DNA from: Dactylellina haptotyla
Lineage: Eukaryota > Ascomycota > Orbiliomycetes > Orbiliales > Orbiliaceae
Direction: 5' to 3'
Length of the DNA: 64,000 nt
Assembly (NCBI GenBank): GCA_031310005.1
Contig: CM062383.1
Span: forward strand, 3,348,001-3,412,000
The position numbers were made by a program, and so were the translations under genes. The number at the start of each line of letters is the position of its first letter. Position 1 is the stretch's first letter. Shown piece after piece: positions 22,245 through 33,945 of the stretch. Below the pieces are notes generated by a model, which ran no database searches, had not been told where the DNA came from, and saw only the letters and a list, made by a program, of their open reading frames with translations.

Positions 22245-24339
22245 TTTTTACTTCTTTAACTTGTAGCCCGGGACGATGATGATATCAAGAGGTGGACAAC
22301 TGCAGATGATGACGAGATGCGGGCGGCGGTGATGAGGTGAGGTTGATTTGAATGCTGCTTGCTAAGCCGGTGCAACGACAACAACAAGAAAATTTGCCAG
22401 GAAACGGCGGCGGCGGCGCTATTCGGCAGGCCCTCGGCGGCTACAATTAGAAATAGGCCCTTCCGATGGCTGGTCCGAGGCAGAGGAAAAACACACCTAA
22501 CTGGGGAAATGCTCCAAAGCGAGAATATCGGGAATGGCGATGCGCTTGAATTGGGAATTCTCCACTAATCCAAATAATATTTTGTTTCTTTCGTTCTTTC
22601 TCGACTGTCCCGGGGAAAGGGAATGCGGGTCCCTATAAATATATAAAAGTACCCCTCTTTAAAAGGAGGGCGCCCAGCGCCGGCGGCGGGGCAGTGGACT
22701 TTTTGACACTGAAACAAAATGCAATCACACCATTCTCATTATTAACACGACTCGTAGCTTCTTTCTAGTGCGTCCTGAAAATGACCCGCGATGACGCCGG
22801 GTGTTCTGGCATTACTAATTGCGGCGCTGATTTACCCCCAAAAGCCTGAGCTTGTTGGCCCGCCTTGCCCCCCCTCCTCTCATCCCACTAGAAACGAACA
22901 ACCTCCAAGACAAAAACGTGAGGACATATTTTCGATCCGAATACTGCACGTTCGCCATTACCAAGTCTACTTTGTTGCCCACGGAATGCTAGAGAACCCG
23001 ATTAGCTAGCTGCTTAAGTACTCGGGTAGCTAATCAAAACGAACAGCCGTGCACCGCGCGGCCGCATGCGATATTGCTGTTGTTGTTCAACCCGCCAACC
23101 AAGGTGGCATGATCTGAACGGACCCCACCAACGGGTAGGGAATAATATAAGGCTAATATTTTATTACCTGAGCTACCTGGCCCAGATCAGGGAATCCACT
23201 GGTACATACGGTGCAGGACTGGTGCCAACCTGCTCATGTTGTGCCACCCTGCAACAGCCTGACTCGCGTATTCCCTTTTTCTTCAAAGGAAAAGGCGGCA
23301 CATTCCAAGATTTTGTGCATGTTGAAGCTATAGCTATAACGGGGGCGACCTATGGGATCTTCCCTTTACCGCAAATCGTCTGGTCTTTAGCCCGTGCTTT
23401 TTCTCGTATGTTGTGTACCGATTGAGATTTCCGTGGTAGCCTTGATTCGAATCGACCTTGCGGTTTGTGGGCAAGAGGTATCTGCCATGTGCGGAGAAGC
23501 TCGGGGCCATGTCTGAGCTTGTCCCGGACAAAGTTAGCTAATTGAAGCGCCATCATATTTATTCGCGATCGAATTCGGGGCTTCACGAATTCACCACCTT
23601 CTGCCATTGGATGAAGATGTGTCAGCAGAGTTTGGTCTCGAACCTTAACGGCCCAACTTGTTCGGCTTTGTTAGCTTTCTCCTTCAATGTTGGCTGGCTC
23701 CCCCATTAACTTGGTGGTGTTCTTCATCGGCTGGGCCGAACAACGCAATTCGACTTGGGTATTCTGCAACTTGATGACAAGCCTGGGGGGACAAAAGAGC
23801 AATTGGATCGTGAATAGTGATTTATCCGCTTTGATCTCGAATTTCAACAAAATATTTCTGATGTACGGAATTAAATTATGAATCCGAATTTCAAAGGGAG
23901 CTTGGGTCGTGACATGCCTTGAACCTTAGCTGGGTCGCACTGGTCTCGGGATGGCATTTTGTGCATTCACGGATGAAGAAGTCGATGGAGCGGTCAAGCA
24001 TTTGCCCCTGTAGCTCTATCTCGCTCCAAAATACCCTAGTATTCTATTGTTTTTTCAATTATTCGGTTAGATGAAGAAGCTTCATGTTGAGGTTTAAGAA
24101 AAGCTTAATTTTGGTTCCTGTCATGCATGAACCTCTGCAAGAACCTCTAATACAATTCCGTTAGATACATTTACCAACCAGCCAATACCAAATGGCAAAC
24201 GTTTAATAAACTAGAATCCAACTCTTTTTCTCGTACTAATCAAACAAGAAAGCCGATCTAGCAAAAGGATGCCCGGGAATATTCATATAGAAGAACCGCA
24301 GAAACACCTTAATACCAACAACTCTACTAAGGCGCCCGA
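22245..24339. other. Intergenic region, about 2.1 kb
   Basis: It holds the thioredoxin leader and promoter (about 22245-22730, free of ATG on the minus strand) and the 3' region of the gene ending at 24340. TATAAATATATAAAAG lies at about 22635-22650. Short open frames at 22791-23009 and 23066-23425 have no recognisable features. No RNA gene was seen. Confidence 0.55.
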
Positions 24340-25437
24340 CTATTCTCCATTTCCAATATCTTCCGGCCTTATACCCGAGTCATCTGGCGGTGTGATATAC
24401 CCTCTCGTATACTCCAATCGCCTCGCCCTTCTCAACATAACAATAGTCCCCGTAAACGCCACAATCGTCAGCGAATAAATCACGATACTAATAACCAACC
24501 CCCACTGCGCAAACTTCTTCCACCTCCACTGCTTCTTCGTCCAATGGTCTCTGTATTGCCTTCCGAACAGCCATAGCTTAAAAATACTCCTAACAGCAAT
24601 CAAATTCGCCATAACTGACCCAGAGATCCAAACTAAGCATAAAACCCACATCGCGAATGGTTGTGTTGCAATGGGTCGTTTCTCCTTGTCGTGTATAGTC
24701 CATCTGTGATGCTCCTGCCATGCCACGCCGAAGCAGATCAAGTAAATACTGGTGATAATGACTCCGAAGATGCCGTGAGTGTTGAGTCGATCTCTGATGA
24801 TTTGGAATTTCCGATCCCGTCGCTCATCAGGCGACATTCCTTCGATATCTTGCTGCATAAGAAGACCTAAGCGGGATATTTTTCTCTTTCTTAGCTTCTT
24901 CTTTAGTTTTTGTGGTAGTGTTTCAGGACAAAATGGCGGCATCTTATCGGTAATGCTATCGCCGCCGTTATTATGGATATCAACATCGTCAAATGGATCA
25001 ATGTTATCATCTTTGCCGATTGGCCCTTCTGTATCCGAACGTCCTCTGTTTCTACCGCGCTCGACGTCCGAGAGCCCAGACATGGATCCTGTTCTCTGCC
25101 TGGAGCGACGACGAGAGCGACTGCGAGAACGAGAACGAGAACGAGAACGAGAACGAGAATGAGAACGAGAGCCAGAGCGGCTAGCTTCAATCATAGCCCT
25201 AGCCAGTTTAGTCTCATACCTCTCCGGTACCTTGAGATAGTCATCTTTAGTTGGAGCGCTGGCTGGTGGAATGGCCTGCGTTGACTCCTTCTGCTTGTAC
25301 GGTTGTTTGGTCCTTTGAGACTCTCTTTCAAGTTCCGCAGCAGTAGGAGATGGGCGTCGCGATCTCGCAGAAGAATCAACAGGGAAACCCGGACCAGTTG
25401 GTGGTATAGAGCTCAAGAACTTTCCGTTCTCGTCCAT
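24340..25437 (-). CDS. Unrecognised three-pass membrane protein with RS-repeat region
   Basis: Single exon of 365 residues from ATG at 25437 (MDENGKFLSSIPPTGPGF). The N-terminal half is hydrophilic and contains a long Arg-Ser dipeptide run (about residues 90-116), encoded by a near-perfect GAGAAC hexamer repeat on the plus strand (about 25118-25165). Three hydrophobic segments follow at about 224-240, 261-286 and 312-335. The gene stands in a same-strand run with three other unrecognised genes at 25443-28924. RS runs are often phosphorylated by SR kinases, but they are also a product of repeat slippage. No family was recognised. Confidence 0.7.
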   Translation of the reverse strand: MDENGKFLSSIPPTGPGFPVDSSARSRRPSPTAAELERESQRTKQPYKQKESTQAIPPASAPTKDDYLKVPERYETKLARAMIEASRSGSRSHSRSRSRSRSRSRSRSRRRSRQRTGSMSGLSDVERGRNRGRSDTEGPIGKDDNIDPFDDVDIHNNGGDSITDKMPPFCPETLPQKLKKKLRKRKISRLGLLMQQDIEGMSPDERRDRKFQIIRDRLNTHGIFGVIITSIYLICFGVAWQEHHRWTIHDKEKRPIATQPFAMWVLCLVWISGSVMANLIAVRSIFKLWLFGRQYRDHWTKKQWRWKKFAQWGLVISIVIYSLTIVAFTGTIVMLRRARRLEYTRGYITPPDDSGIRPEDIGNGE

Positions 25438-25442
25438 TGTGT

Positions 25443-26196
25443 TTATGTGTAGACTTGATATATATATACTCTTTCGAAGCAAAAGTATATATCAGCTGCA
25501 AAAACAAAACAAGAATGTATAACACTACGCTTACCGGTTTCTTGACTCAAGTTTCTACTCCCCCACCAGTTCTTCATGCCATTCCGCAGGAAGTTTCGCT
25601 TAACTTCAACCAAACGTATTGAAGCTTCGCTGTTGTTATTACTCGAACTCAATAGGGACTGGTAAGCACTATCGCCCTTGGTACTCAAAACAGCGCAACT
25701 AAGCGGCCGCGGATAATTGTAGGTATTGTATATCTTCTCGCGCTCACGGATATGTTTGTTGTCGTACTCGTCTTTTGTAACTGTGATCGTAGAACTACTG
25801 TTTATTGAGATTGAATCTTGGGAGTTGGCGTTGTAAGGATAGAAATAGGCTTGAGGAGGGGACCGTAGGCTGGAAGTGGAGTCCCACTGTCTGAAGGATT
25901 CTTCAAACTCGGAAATGGCAGATTCTATCAGCATCGACATCTTTTCAGCTGATATCAATACGCATATATGCCTGTTGTATTTTTGCAGTGTTTTGTGTTG
26001 AGGGATAGACACTGACGATACAGGTGATCGGGATAATCATTCTCCCTGCCAGATTTATTAGTTTGGGAGGAATATGTGGCTTCTTTGGAAGTTTGCTCGC
26101 TGTTTCTGCATATTGCGCGGAATTGCTACTACGAAGGTTAGAGTCCTGGTGGGAGGACCGCTGAGCATTTTTGAGACTCGAGAGTGCCAACAACAT
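25443..26196 (-). CDS. Hypothetical protein, two exons (weak model)
   Basis: Proposed exons are 26196-26022 and 25948-25443, with donor GTATCG and acceptor ATATCAG, giving 226 residues in frame. The first exon starts MLLALSSLKNAQ. The second is polar, Ser/Asn-rich, with SEFEESFRQWDSTSSLRSPP. The frame ends only 5 nt before the start codon of the next gene (25437), so the true 3' end is doubtful. A good donor (GTAAGC) near 25535 may mark another splice. It could be a separate small gene or part of a misread neighbour. Confidence 0.35.
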
Positions 26197-26365
26197 GGAA
26201 ATAATTGACAGCAGCAGTACTGATACGTAAAATAAAATAAATAAAATCCTGCAAAAACAGGAAAAGTGCCATTTTTACGGTACAAGAGTGAAAGAAAAGA
26301 ACATTGTCTCGACGATATAGTAACAGTAACTAGCCTGATATTTCCAGATCCTGTATGTAGGAGGA

Positions 26366-27403
26366 CTAGTGTTGGTCGACGCCGATTCTTAGGTTCCATG
26401 GATCAAAAACCTTCGAGGCAGTTGCACTAGGAACGGTAGTCGTAGTACTAGAACTAGCGCTGACAACTGCGCTGGTAATAGTGTCAAAAGCCTCTGGGGC
26501 GTATAGTTTTAAAGCCGCGATTGCCTTTTCATTGGTTTTATACTCGTCCAGGTACAGGTATACCATGCACCCAAACATACTCGCCATCATGGCAAAGCTG
26601 AGGAGAGGGTATATCCTCGTCATACCGATACTATAAAACGGCCAGTATCGCCCCCACTTCTTCTTCTCCTCTTCGTGTCTCAACACCATGAGGACACGCA
26701 TGATCTGAGGTCTGGTGAATTCCAAGATGACGGTCAGGGCGAGGAAGCTCATAGAGACAACAGCCATACCCCAGGCGTTGCAATTTTTGGAGTATGTTTC
26801 TTTCCGATCTGCTTGACCAGACTTGTACTTTGCTCCGGCCGCGGCGATGATGCATAGGAACGTGATCCAGAATACAAGTGAGTGGAGGAAGCACATGTCT
26901 GATATGATGTTACGTTTGAAGTGCCATCTGAGGAATGGAGTTTGATAGTAATCTGTTGCTTTACCGTTATTCCACCCTACCAATTGCGGGACCACGAAGG
27001 TTCGGACGGATGGGCCATTGCACTCGTATGTAGAAAATTGACTGGCGGGGAAGCGGCTCATAAGACCGGCTTCTAAAGCTGTTGGTGTGACGCCTGGGGC
27101 CATACTAGAAATTCCGTTAGGGTTCGTTCCGGCGATAAGATTGTTATTCATAGGTTGGCTATCACGCTGTATTTGAAGAATTCGCGCTCGTCTCTCGGCT
27201 TCAGCTTGTGGCGAGAGAAGACCGTTAGGTGATGCGTGTTGGATATCTTGGGCACCACCAAAGTATCTGTTCTGGGTCGGCTGCCGATTCCGAATCCAAT
27301 TTGGTTGAGCGCTTTCACGGAACCAATTTCTGAAATTTCGACGCTCTGTTGGTGTTGTAGAGGAGTCGTCGGAGTACTCGATGGCTCTCCGTGGTCGTGG
27401 CAT
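26366..27403 (-). CDS. Unrecognised three-pass membrane protein
   Basis: Single exon of 345 residues from ATG (MPRPRRAIEYSDDSS). The first 160 residues are hydrophilic and basic. Hydrophobic segments lie at about 172-191, 211-229 and 264-285, followed by a Ser/Thr-rich tail containing STTTTVPSATAS. The layout (long soluble N-terminus, three C-terminal membrane segments) matches that of the 24340-25437 product, so the two may be distant paralogues. Sequence identity is not obvious by eye. No family was recognised. Confidence 0.65.
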   Translation of the reverse strand: MPRPRRAIEYSDDSSTTPTERRNFRNWFRESAQPNWIRNRQPTQNRYFGGAQDIQHASPNGLLSPQAEAERRARILQIQRDSQPMNNNLIAGTNPNGISSMAPGVTPTALEAGLMSRFPASQFSTYECNGPSVRTFVVPQLVGWNNGKATDYYQTPFLRWHFKRNIISDMCFLHSLVFWITFLCIIAAAGAKYKSGQADRKETYSKNCNAWGMAVVSMSFLALTVILEFTRPQIMRVLMVLRHEEEKKKWGRYWPFYSIGMTRIYPLLSFAMMASMFGCMVYLYLDEYKTNEKAIAALKLYAPEAFDTITSAVVSASSSTTTTVPSATASKVFDPWNLRIGVDQH

Positions 27404-27873
27404 GATGGGTAGCTATAACCTTAATGCTCGGGTTTTTTTTATTCAAAAGTTATGAATATTCAATAAATTATATTTTTGAGACAGAAATATCTCAGCCGAA
27501 AAGATGTGGAATTAAGTCAATATTGGAGTGGAGGGTTTGCATATGCATGCAGGCGAGTTTCAAACGGACACATCTTGTATTAATATTTTGACAGAGATCA
27601 CGAATCCGATCCACGATATTCCACAGATTTACCGTTACAACGGAACACAAAGCCAACTTTAACACCCGGCACCCATTCCCTCATTATTAAAAGAAGCGGC
27701 ACAACCTGGTGACTTTAATGCCACCATCGAGCCATTTCTAGTTACTGATATTATTTACTATGTTATATTTTAAATTGGATGTCGACGAGACCTAAGACTA
27801 TTTGAAAAGAAGAACATTTTAGTAAATCTTTAATAAAAGCTTGTATTCCTTAATAATGATTTATAGATCTAAT
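27404..27873. other. Intergenic region
   Basis: AT-rich spacer of about 470 bp between two same-strand genes, probably promoter of the 27403 gene plus 3' region of the next. No feature was seen. Confidence 0.6.
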
Positions 27874-28924
27874 CTACCCACGCGTCCTCGTAAGTCTTGT
27901 AGCAGCGTTCTGCGTAAACATAGTCACGGGAGCTAGAAAAGTAGTCGTATAGTAAGCTCTCATCGTCTCTGCTGCTAGTCTTCCCATATCCTCTCCCCAA
28001 GGTGCCCCTATCTGCATCTGCTCTTCCTCAGGTAAACTAAACACCGCATTACTCTTAGTCCACATCCACCCCCCGAACGCAATAATCCCACCTAGTACCA
28101 CCATGATATATAAATCCCACAGTTTCGTAACAAACATCGAGTCCCTCCCGTACATCTGTCGTGGAATTGGGATTCTATAAGTACCGCATCGACTAAGAAA
28201 ACGGAAGAGCAAACAGAAGAATTGAATAAGCCCCATGACAAGACACTGTAACCCTGCGGTTTTGGCGGCTTGCATTGACGTTTTAATGGCGGTTGCGCCC
28301 GACCAAATAGCGACGGAGGCCCCAAATGTACCGCTAACGGAGAGAATTACAGTTACCTGACAGATTCGAAGGTATCTTTGGTGAGCTATGGGCAGGAATA
28401 CGGCGCCGAATAGTCTGGCCTTTTCGATTTCATTTAGTTGGCGCTGTGTCTCGACTGCGTTCAGCTCTGTGTTGATAATTAGCTATCTATTCGCAAAAAT
28501 TGGTCTATAATTTTAGAATATTCACATGCATACCTCCTACGAATTTACAATACTGCTGTCCAAAGTTATTGATTATCCCCGTCATCTGCATCTTATTCAC
28601 ATTCATTTCTGCCATGTCTCGAATCAATCCCTGCAACAGATCTCGGTTCGTATTCTCGTTGGCTAGTTCCGGTAGGCGTGCGTTCCCGTTACCTAGCAAT
28701 CGGAGCTTTTGAGCGCGAATCCATTCGTTAAAGATGTTGCAGATACGCATTGACTCTGCATTTATTTTGTCGCGGTTGGCGGTTCCGACGCCTGCGTCGA
28801 GCATGTTGAGTTGAAAGTCGACATTTGGGGTGTACCCGGGAGCGGTTTGGCCCATGAATGGAGGAACTGGGACCGGACCACCCGGTGGCGGAGCCATGGG
28901 TAGACCACTGAATAGAAACGACAT
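27874..28924 (-). CDS. Unrecognised multi-pass membrane protein
   Basis: Two exons, 28924-28534 and 28466-27874, joined through Glu131 with a GTATGC donor and a CAACACAG acceptor, giving 327 residues. The N-terminus is Pro/Gly-rich (MAPPPGGPVPVPPFMG). A helical stretch with RDKINAESMRICNIFNEWIR follows. Several hydrophobic segments occur in the C-terminal half, including VTVILSVSGTFGASVAIW, LQCLVMGLIQFFCLLFRF and LYIMVVLGGIIAFGGWMW. It is the third membrane protein in this same-strand run. No family was recognised. Confidence 0.65.
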
Positions 28925-29228
28925 GACTGGCACTTTGGTGCTATCGCACACTTGAATTCAAGGGTCCCAATACTGGATTCGGGCTAACGGGCATATGAAA
29001 TCGGGGTCATAGGTGACGAGGGTGTGAAAACAGGCACAGAGACTCATTGTATTCGACGTATCATCGATCATCAGTACCGATCGAACTTTCTTTGGTCACA
29101 TAAAACTATTTACTTGGAAATTGTATAGAGCCATGCGGTATGTATTAAGCATTAAGTATAGATAGCACCCAAGTATGAAGATCCCATCTGACGAGCGTTG
29201 CATTGATAGCTAGTTCAGGGCAATCTAT
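28925..29228. other. Intergenic region
   Basis: About 300 bp between the start of the 28924 gene and the stop of the D-amino-acid oxidase gene. Nothing recognisable. Confidence 0.6.
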
Positions 29229-30474
29229 CTATAGTTTCGCCTGGGGCTTTAGCGATTCTTCAACCAGAGTAACAGTATCCTCTGACATGCCGTAAGAGGC
29301 TTGATCTGCAGTGGGATTAGCGGGGGCATCATAAATGATATGGAACGATTAGCACTTACATCCCCAACCGGCGGCGCCGTAGTTGTGAACGACCTTGACG
29401 CCGTCAATGAGCTCGCTTTCCACTCTTGCACCACCTTCTCTCCACGGTCTGAGACCGACACTATGTCTGATTATGTCTAGACCTTCAACTCCCTTCCCTC
29501 CAGCGAGTTCTGGGCAGATATCGACACAGCGCTTCATGATACGGTTAGCGAGGTTTGGATCGATTTCTGGGGACCAGTTGCCCTTCTGGTAGCATCCTCC
29601 GAGAATTGTACCGCCGCCAGCAGCTCTCATCATGATGTACTAGGTCCAAGTTAGATAGTTTATATCATTTAGAAGTGGGAACTGACTTACCGTCATCTCT
29701 TCATCGCCTTCTACCACGGCAGACGTGGTGTACATGGCAGGTGCTTCGTTTCTTACAACCACGATCTGACCTCGTGCGGGAATGAGTTTCGAATCTGCCA
29801 CTCCACCCAATTTGCAAGCCATCAGGCCGGAGCAATTGACCACCAAGTCTGCCTTCTTGGCTGCAACGTGCATGTTCGCGGCGTCGGCGACATGATTCAC
29901 GATTCCTCTCCTGAAAGCAACGCGATACCTGAGACATTGGCTCAAGAGGTAGGGTAGATAAATGGCAGTATTGATGCAGACACTCTTGAATGCCGTACCC
30001 GAAACAGCATCTTTTGGTAACTCCGGCTTCTCGAGAACTCTGAACCCGTGCACGAGATTCTTGAACCACGGATCTTCTGACATTAAGCCTTCCATGAATC
30101 CCGGGGTCGGGAGACCTTCCATCACATATAACCTTGCATCCTGGACGTGGATACCACTTTCTGGTACCTGTGTAGCAAGGCGCCATAGCTCTGGGTGTGT
30201 GTTACGTTCCCACCTGCGAGCAGGGTCATCCTCGCTAGTTGAGAATGGGAAGAAATTCGCACCCGCCCACGGGGAAGTATATTGAATATCGTAATCACCA
30301 GGCATGTGCTTGGCAACGACAGTAACATGATGTCGCTTCTTTGCTAGAAGCAGAGCAGTGGTGAGCCCGGCGACGCCAGCGCTGTGATTGAGTAAAATGT
30401 TAGCATCTTCCTGTAGATCGAATGCTAAAAGACAATGAAACTCACCCGATAACAACAATTTTGGCATGCGACAT
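29229..30474 (-). CDS. D-amino-acid oxidase, peroxisomal
   Basis: Four exons, 30474-30446, 30381-29691, 29639-29360 and 29305-29229, giving 358 residues. The N-terminal FAD-binding motif VVIGAGVAGLTTALLLA sits at 7-23 and is split by intron 1. Family motifs TSPWAGANFFPF, LVVNCSG, RGQIVVV, SVGLRPWREGGARVE and HNYGAAGWGYQASYG appear in order. The C-terminus AKL is a peroxisomal PTS1 variant. The enzyme oxidises D-amino acids to 2-oxo acids with FAD, releasing ammonia and hydrogen peroxide, which catalase handles in the peroxisome. The 29-nt first exon and all joins have canonical signals, including a GCTAAC branch site in intron 1. Confidence 0.93.
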
Positions 30475-31418
30475 AGTGGTTGTAGAAGGATGAAATCAGA
30501 GTGATATGTGTATTGTACACTAATTGGATGTAGTAGGCCAGAAAAGAGAGTTTGACGGGGGCCGAGCGAACGATTGAAGCCTTAATAAATCGATTCTACT
30601 TCGACTGGGCTGGAGCTCCGTCCTGGCAGCGAGCCGCGGGAAGTTATCGATATCAGGCCATTAGTATGCATTACCTGGATAATATCAAAACGGCCCTAAC
30701 AGACGATAAGCTGTCAAACCCGATTCTAGCCTAGGAGTTGGCTGCCAACCCTTGCGCTGGACCCACTGGGCCGATTTTGACGGGATCAAGACCTTGCCAC
30801 AGCATGAGTTAGATGAGTGATATTGAATTTTTGGAAGCTTATTTCGGTCTCTGCTTCGGTGGCGGTAGAGGTCTAGAGGGCCCTGATTAGCTAAGGGCGG
30901 GTTAGCGAGGGAGCTCCTTAAGGATCTTCTTTGGCGACACTGGCATGCAAGGCAGCTGTGCACTTACATAAACCGCGCACCAGTCGGTTGGGACTAGTCG
31001 GTTCCAACGGTGTTCTAGCTCGTTCAAGACCATGTCTTGATTACATTTGAAGAATCGGTAACGACACTCGGAGCTACTCCCAAATATATGGGTGGCTAGT
31101 GCGATGGTGGCTGATGAACAAAGCAAGTGGCGAGTTATCTTTCAACGCACGGAACCCGATTGTACTCGCAACTATAGCCAGGAATGCAAACGTCAGTTAC
31201 TTGTGAAGACAATGGATTTTGATAATTAAATGGTTTTGCGCCCAGTTGAGCCTATGGACATACAAAAATCCCTACCACTACTCACGAGTTGACCGAACGT
31301 ATATACGTACCCAAAATCGATGTTGTTGGCGGGTGTTACGACATTGTATTGCTGGGCGTTGCGACAGCGCTAGTACATCCCACCACACTCCCTCAATACA
31401 CCACCTACCCACCTCGCC
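30475..31418. other. Divergent promoter region
   Basis: About 0.9 kb lies between the start codons of the D-amino-acid oxidase gene (minus) and apl6 (plus). Small open frames here have no recognisable content. Confidence 0.6.
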
Positions 31419-33945
31419 ATGGAGTCGTTCTCCAAAATATCTTCTATCATCGGCCAAGGTAAAAAATCTCTAGCCCCTGAGAACACTCGAGGGACCAGGT
31501 GTTAACGTACAAGTTTAGCCCGGGACCTGACGATCGAAGCTGCGACGTCAGCGTCGGGAAGCCGTAGCTATGGCACAAGGGTAGCAGTAGCACCCGCGAA
31601 GACCTCCACACCAAAGGAGATCCGGAAATTTCTATCCTCTCGGCATGACAGAGATATCTTGGATGGACTACGGCGGGTAGTTTCCGTATGTTCTCTCTCA
31701 CCGATCCCCCAGGAGCTTGCTTGCGCGGTTAACTTTGGCTTTGTGGGGAAACAGATGATGTCCCGCGGCGTCGACTGCTCCGAATACTTTGCCGACGTCG
31801 TCAAAAATGTCGCCTCTCCGACCCTCGAAATCAAGAAGCTGGTCTATATCTACCTCCTCACGTATGCCGAGTCTGAGCCCGATCTTTCGTTGTTATCGAT
31901 AAACACGATACAAAAGGCCTTAACGGACCAGAACCAAGTCGTTCGAGCTATGGCAATACGAGTGATGTCTGGAATCAAAGTGCCGGTTATCAGTCAGATA
32001 GTAGCGCTAGGGATCAAGAGATGCGTGACAGATATGTCGCCGTACGTCAGAAAAGCTGCGGCGTTGGCTATACCAAAATGCTACCGGCTCGACCCTTCGA
32101 CTCTACCACTACTGACTGAATATGTAAACACACTCCTGGGTGATAAAAGTTATTACGTCATCGGCGCGGCGGTCATGGCTTGGTGGGAAGTGTGCCCAGA
32201 ACGAATGGATATGGTGCACCCGCACTACCGGGGGTTATGCAAACTGCTCATCGACATGGACGAATGGGGCCAGTTGGCTCTATTGAGGCTGTTGACAGTA
32301 TATGCTAGGAAGAACTTCCCGCAAGTCAGGACAAAATCCTTGAAGAAGAGAAAGACGACTAGCGGGAATACAGGATTCTATTCGGATGAGGAGAGCGGTG
32401 ATGAGGTAAAAACGGTGGGAAGCATCGACCCAGACTTGAAGTTGCTGTTGGATTGCTGCCCGCCGTTATTACAGAGTCGAAATAGCGCTGTTAGTAAACT
32501 TTATAACCTGCTATGGTTCTACAGCTAACAAGATATAGGTCATAATCGCAGTAGCCCGTGCTTATTACCATCTAGCGCCTCCTTCCTATCTCCCCAAATT
32601 AGCTGCGCCACTTTTGTCCCTCCTGCGAGCACCGCATGACATCCAAAATATCGCCTTGACCAACATCGTATTCATCGCGCTGACTTATCCTTCTATCTTT
32701 GCACCTCACGCGACTCATTTCCTGGTCTCGACACTAGATACACCGGAAATTTGGAAGCTCAAACTGGAAGCGTTAACTCTGGTTTATCCCTACGCCGACA
32801 GACAGGTTCAAAGTCTCATCCTTACCGAACTATCTTACTATGCTGGTAGCTACGACAAAGACATGGTTCGCGAGGCTGTTAAGGCCATCGGAAGGTGCGC
32901 GCAGAATAATCCGGAACAGTCGCCCCGGTGCTTGAAGCTTCTCATGCAACACATTCAATCTCCGGATCAGACCCTCGTCGCAGAGAGTCTGACGGTTATT
33001 CGGCATATTATCCAACAGCACCCCGCTCGTCATAAGAAGACGGTGGTAAGGCTGGCCAAGGCTCTGGATACCGCCACTAACAGTACCGCGAGAGCCAGTA
33101 TCATCTGGCTAGTCGGGGAGTTCGCAGGGGTAGATAACGGCGAAAATGTTGCTGCTGATGTTTTGCGTATCCTAGCCAAAAGCTTCGTAGATGAAGCCGA
33201 GGGCGCGAAGCTACAGATATTACTCCTAGCAGCAAAAGTATACGCCCACTATTTAAATAGAACTCAATCTGGCTTGGTTGATTCCGCTGCATCTGAGGAT
33301 GATGAGGCTCCCGAAGACCAACATCCTATACCGATGTTGTTCAATTATATCGCGCGGTTGGCAAGGTATGATGTCAGTTACGATATCAGGGACAGAGCAA
33401 GGATGTATATTTCGTTACTCTCGGTCCCGAAATCCAGCCAACTCGCTACTCTGATCCTGCTAGCGCCAAAACCAGTACCCTTTGCGCCAAGTCCCAGCGC
33501 AGCGATCAGAGAAGGGATGACAGTAGGTAGTGCAGCATTAATTATTGGGAAAGATGATTATGTCAGAGGATATGTGGATATGCCGGAGTGGGTTACGGAG
33601 GAAGATGCGCCAGGTAGCAAAATTAGAGACCCAGTGCAGCCGGAGTATGGAGGATATGAAGAAGTGAGAAGTGTAGAAAAGCCGAAAGTGCAGGCTGCAC
33701 CAGTAAGGGAAGTCCCTACTACGATGCCTGAACCCATTGAGCCTGTGGCAAAATCAAAAGAAGTTAATGGCAAAACGTTAGATGAATGGCTGGAAGATTC
33801 TGAAGAAGAAGAGGAGGAGTCCGAGGAGGAAGAAGAAGAGGAAGAGGAAGAAGAGGAAGAGGAGAGCGAGTATGAAACGGACGAAGATGAGGAGGAAACA
33901 GATGACGAAGATGCGCACGAGTCGACTAAGATGCTTCCTTCATAA
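31419..33945 (+). CDS. apl6: AP-3 adaptor complex beta subunit
   Basis: Four exons, 31419-31458, 31519-31685, 31755-32489 and 32539-33945, giving 782 residues. The start MESFSKISSIIGQARDLTIE and the signatures YFADVVKNVASPTLEIKKLVY, TDMSPYVRKAAALAIPKCYR and HDIQNIALTNIVFI are those of the beta-adaptin HEAT-repeat trunk. The C-terminal hinge is strongly acidic, with a long Glu run (about nt 33805-33865). AP-3 sorts cargo from Golgi or endosomes to the vacuole. Intron 2 (31686-31754, 69 nt) has GTATGT and AACAG borders but length divisible by three and no stop. I removed it because the intervening residues interrupt the conserved RRVVS-MMSRG join. No separate ear domain is seen after the acidic hinge, as in other fungal AP-3 beta chains. 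Confidence 0.9.

Noticed and set aside
23628-23645. GGTTCGAGACC on the minus strand, another tRNA-like B box
   Set aside because: The flanking sequence does not pair as a T-arm and no cloverleaf can be drawn.
23066-23881. Short frames between the thioredoxin and membrane-protein genes
   Set aside because: Random-looking composition, no domain and no supporting splice structure.
25437-25540. Joining the 25443-26196 frame to the 24340-25437 gene through the GTAAGC donor
   Set aside because: The intron would be too short, or the reading phase would not match at any acceptor seen.
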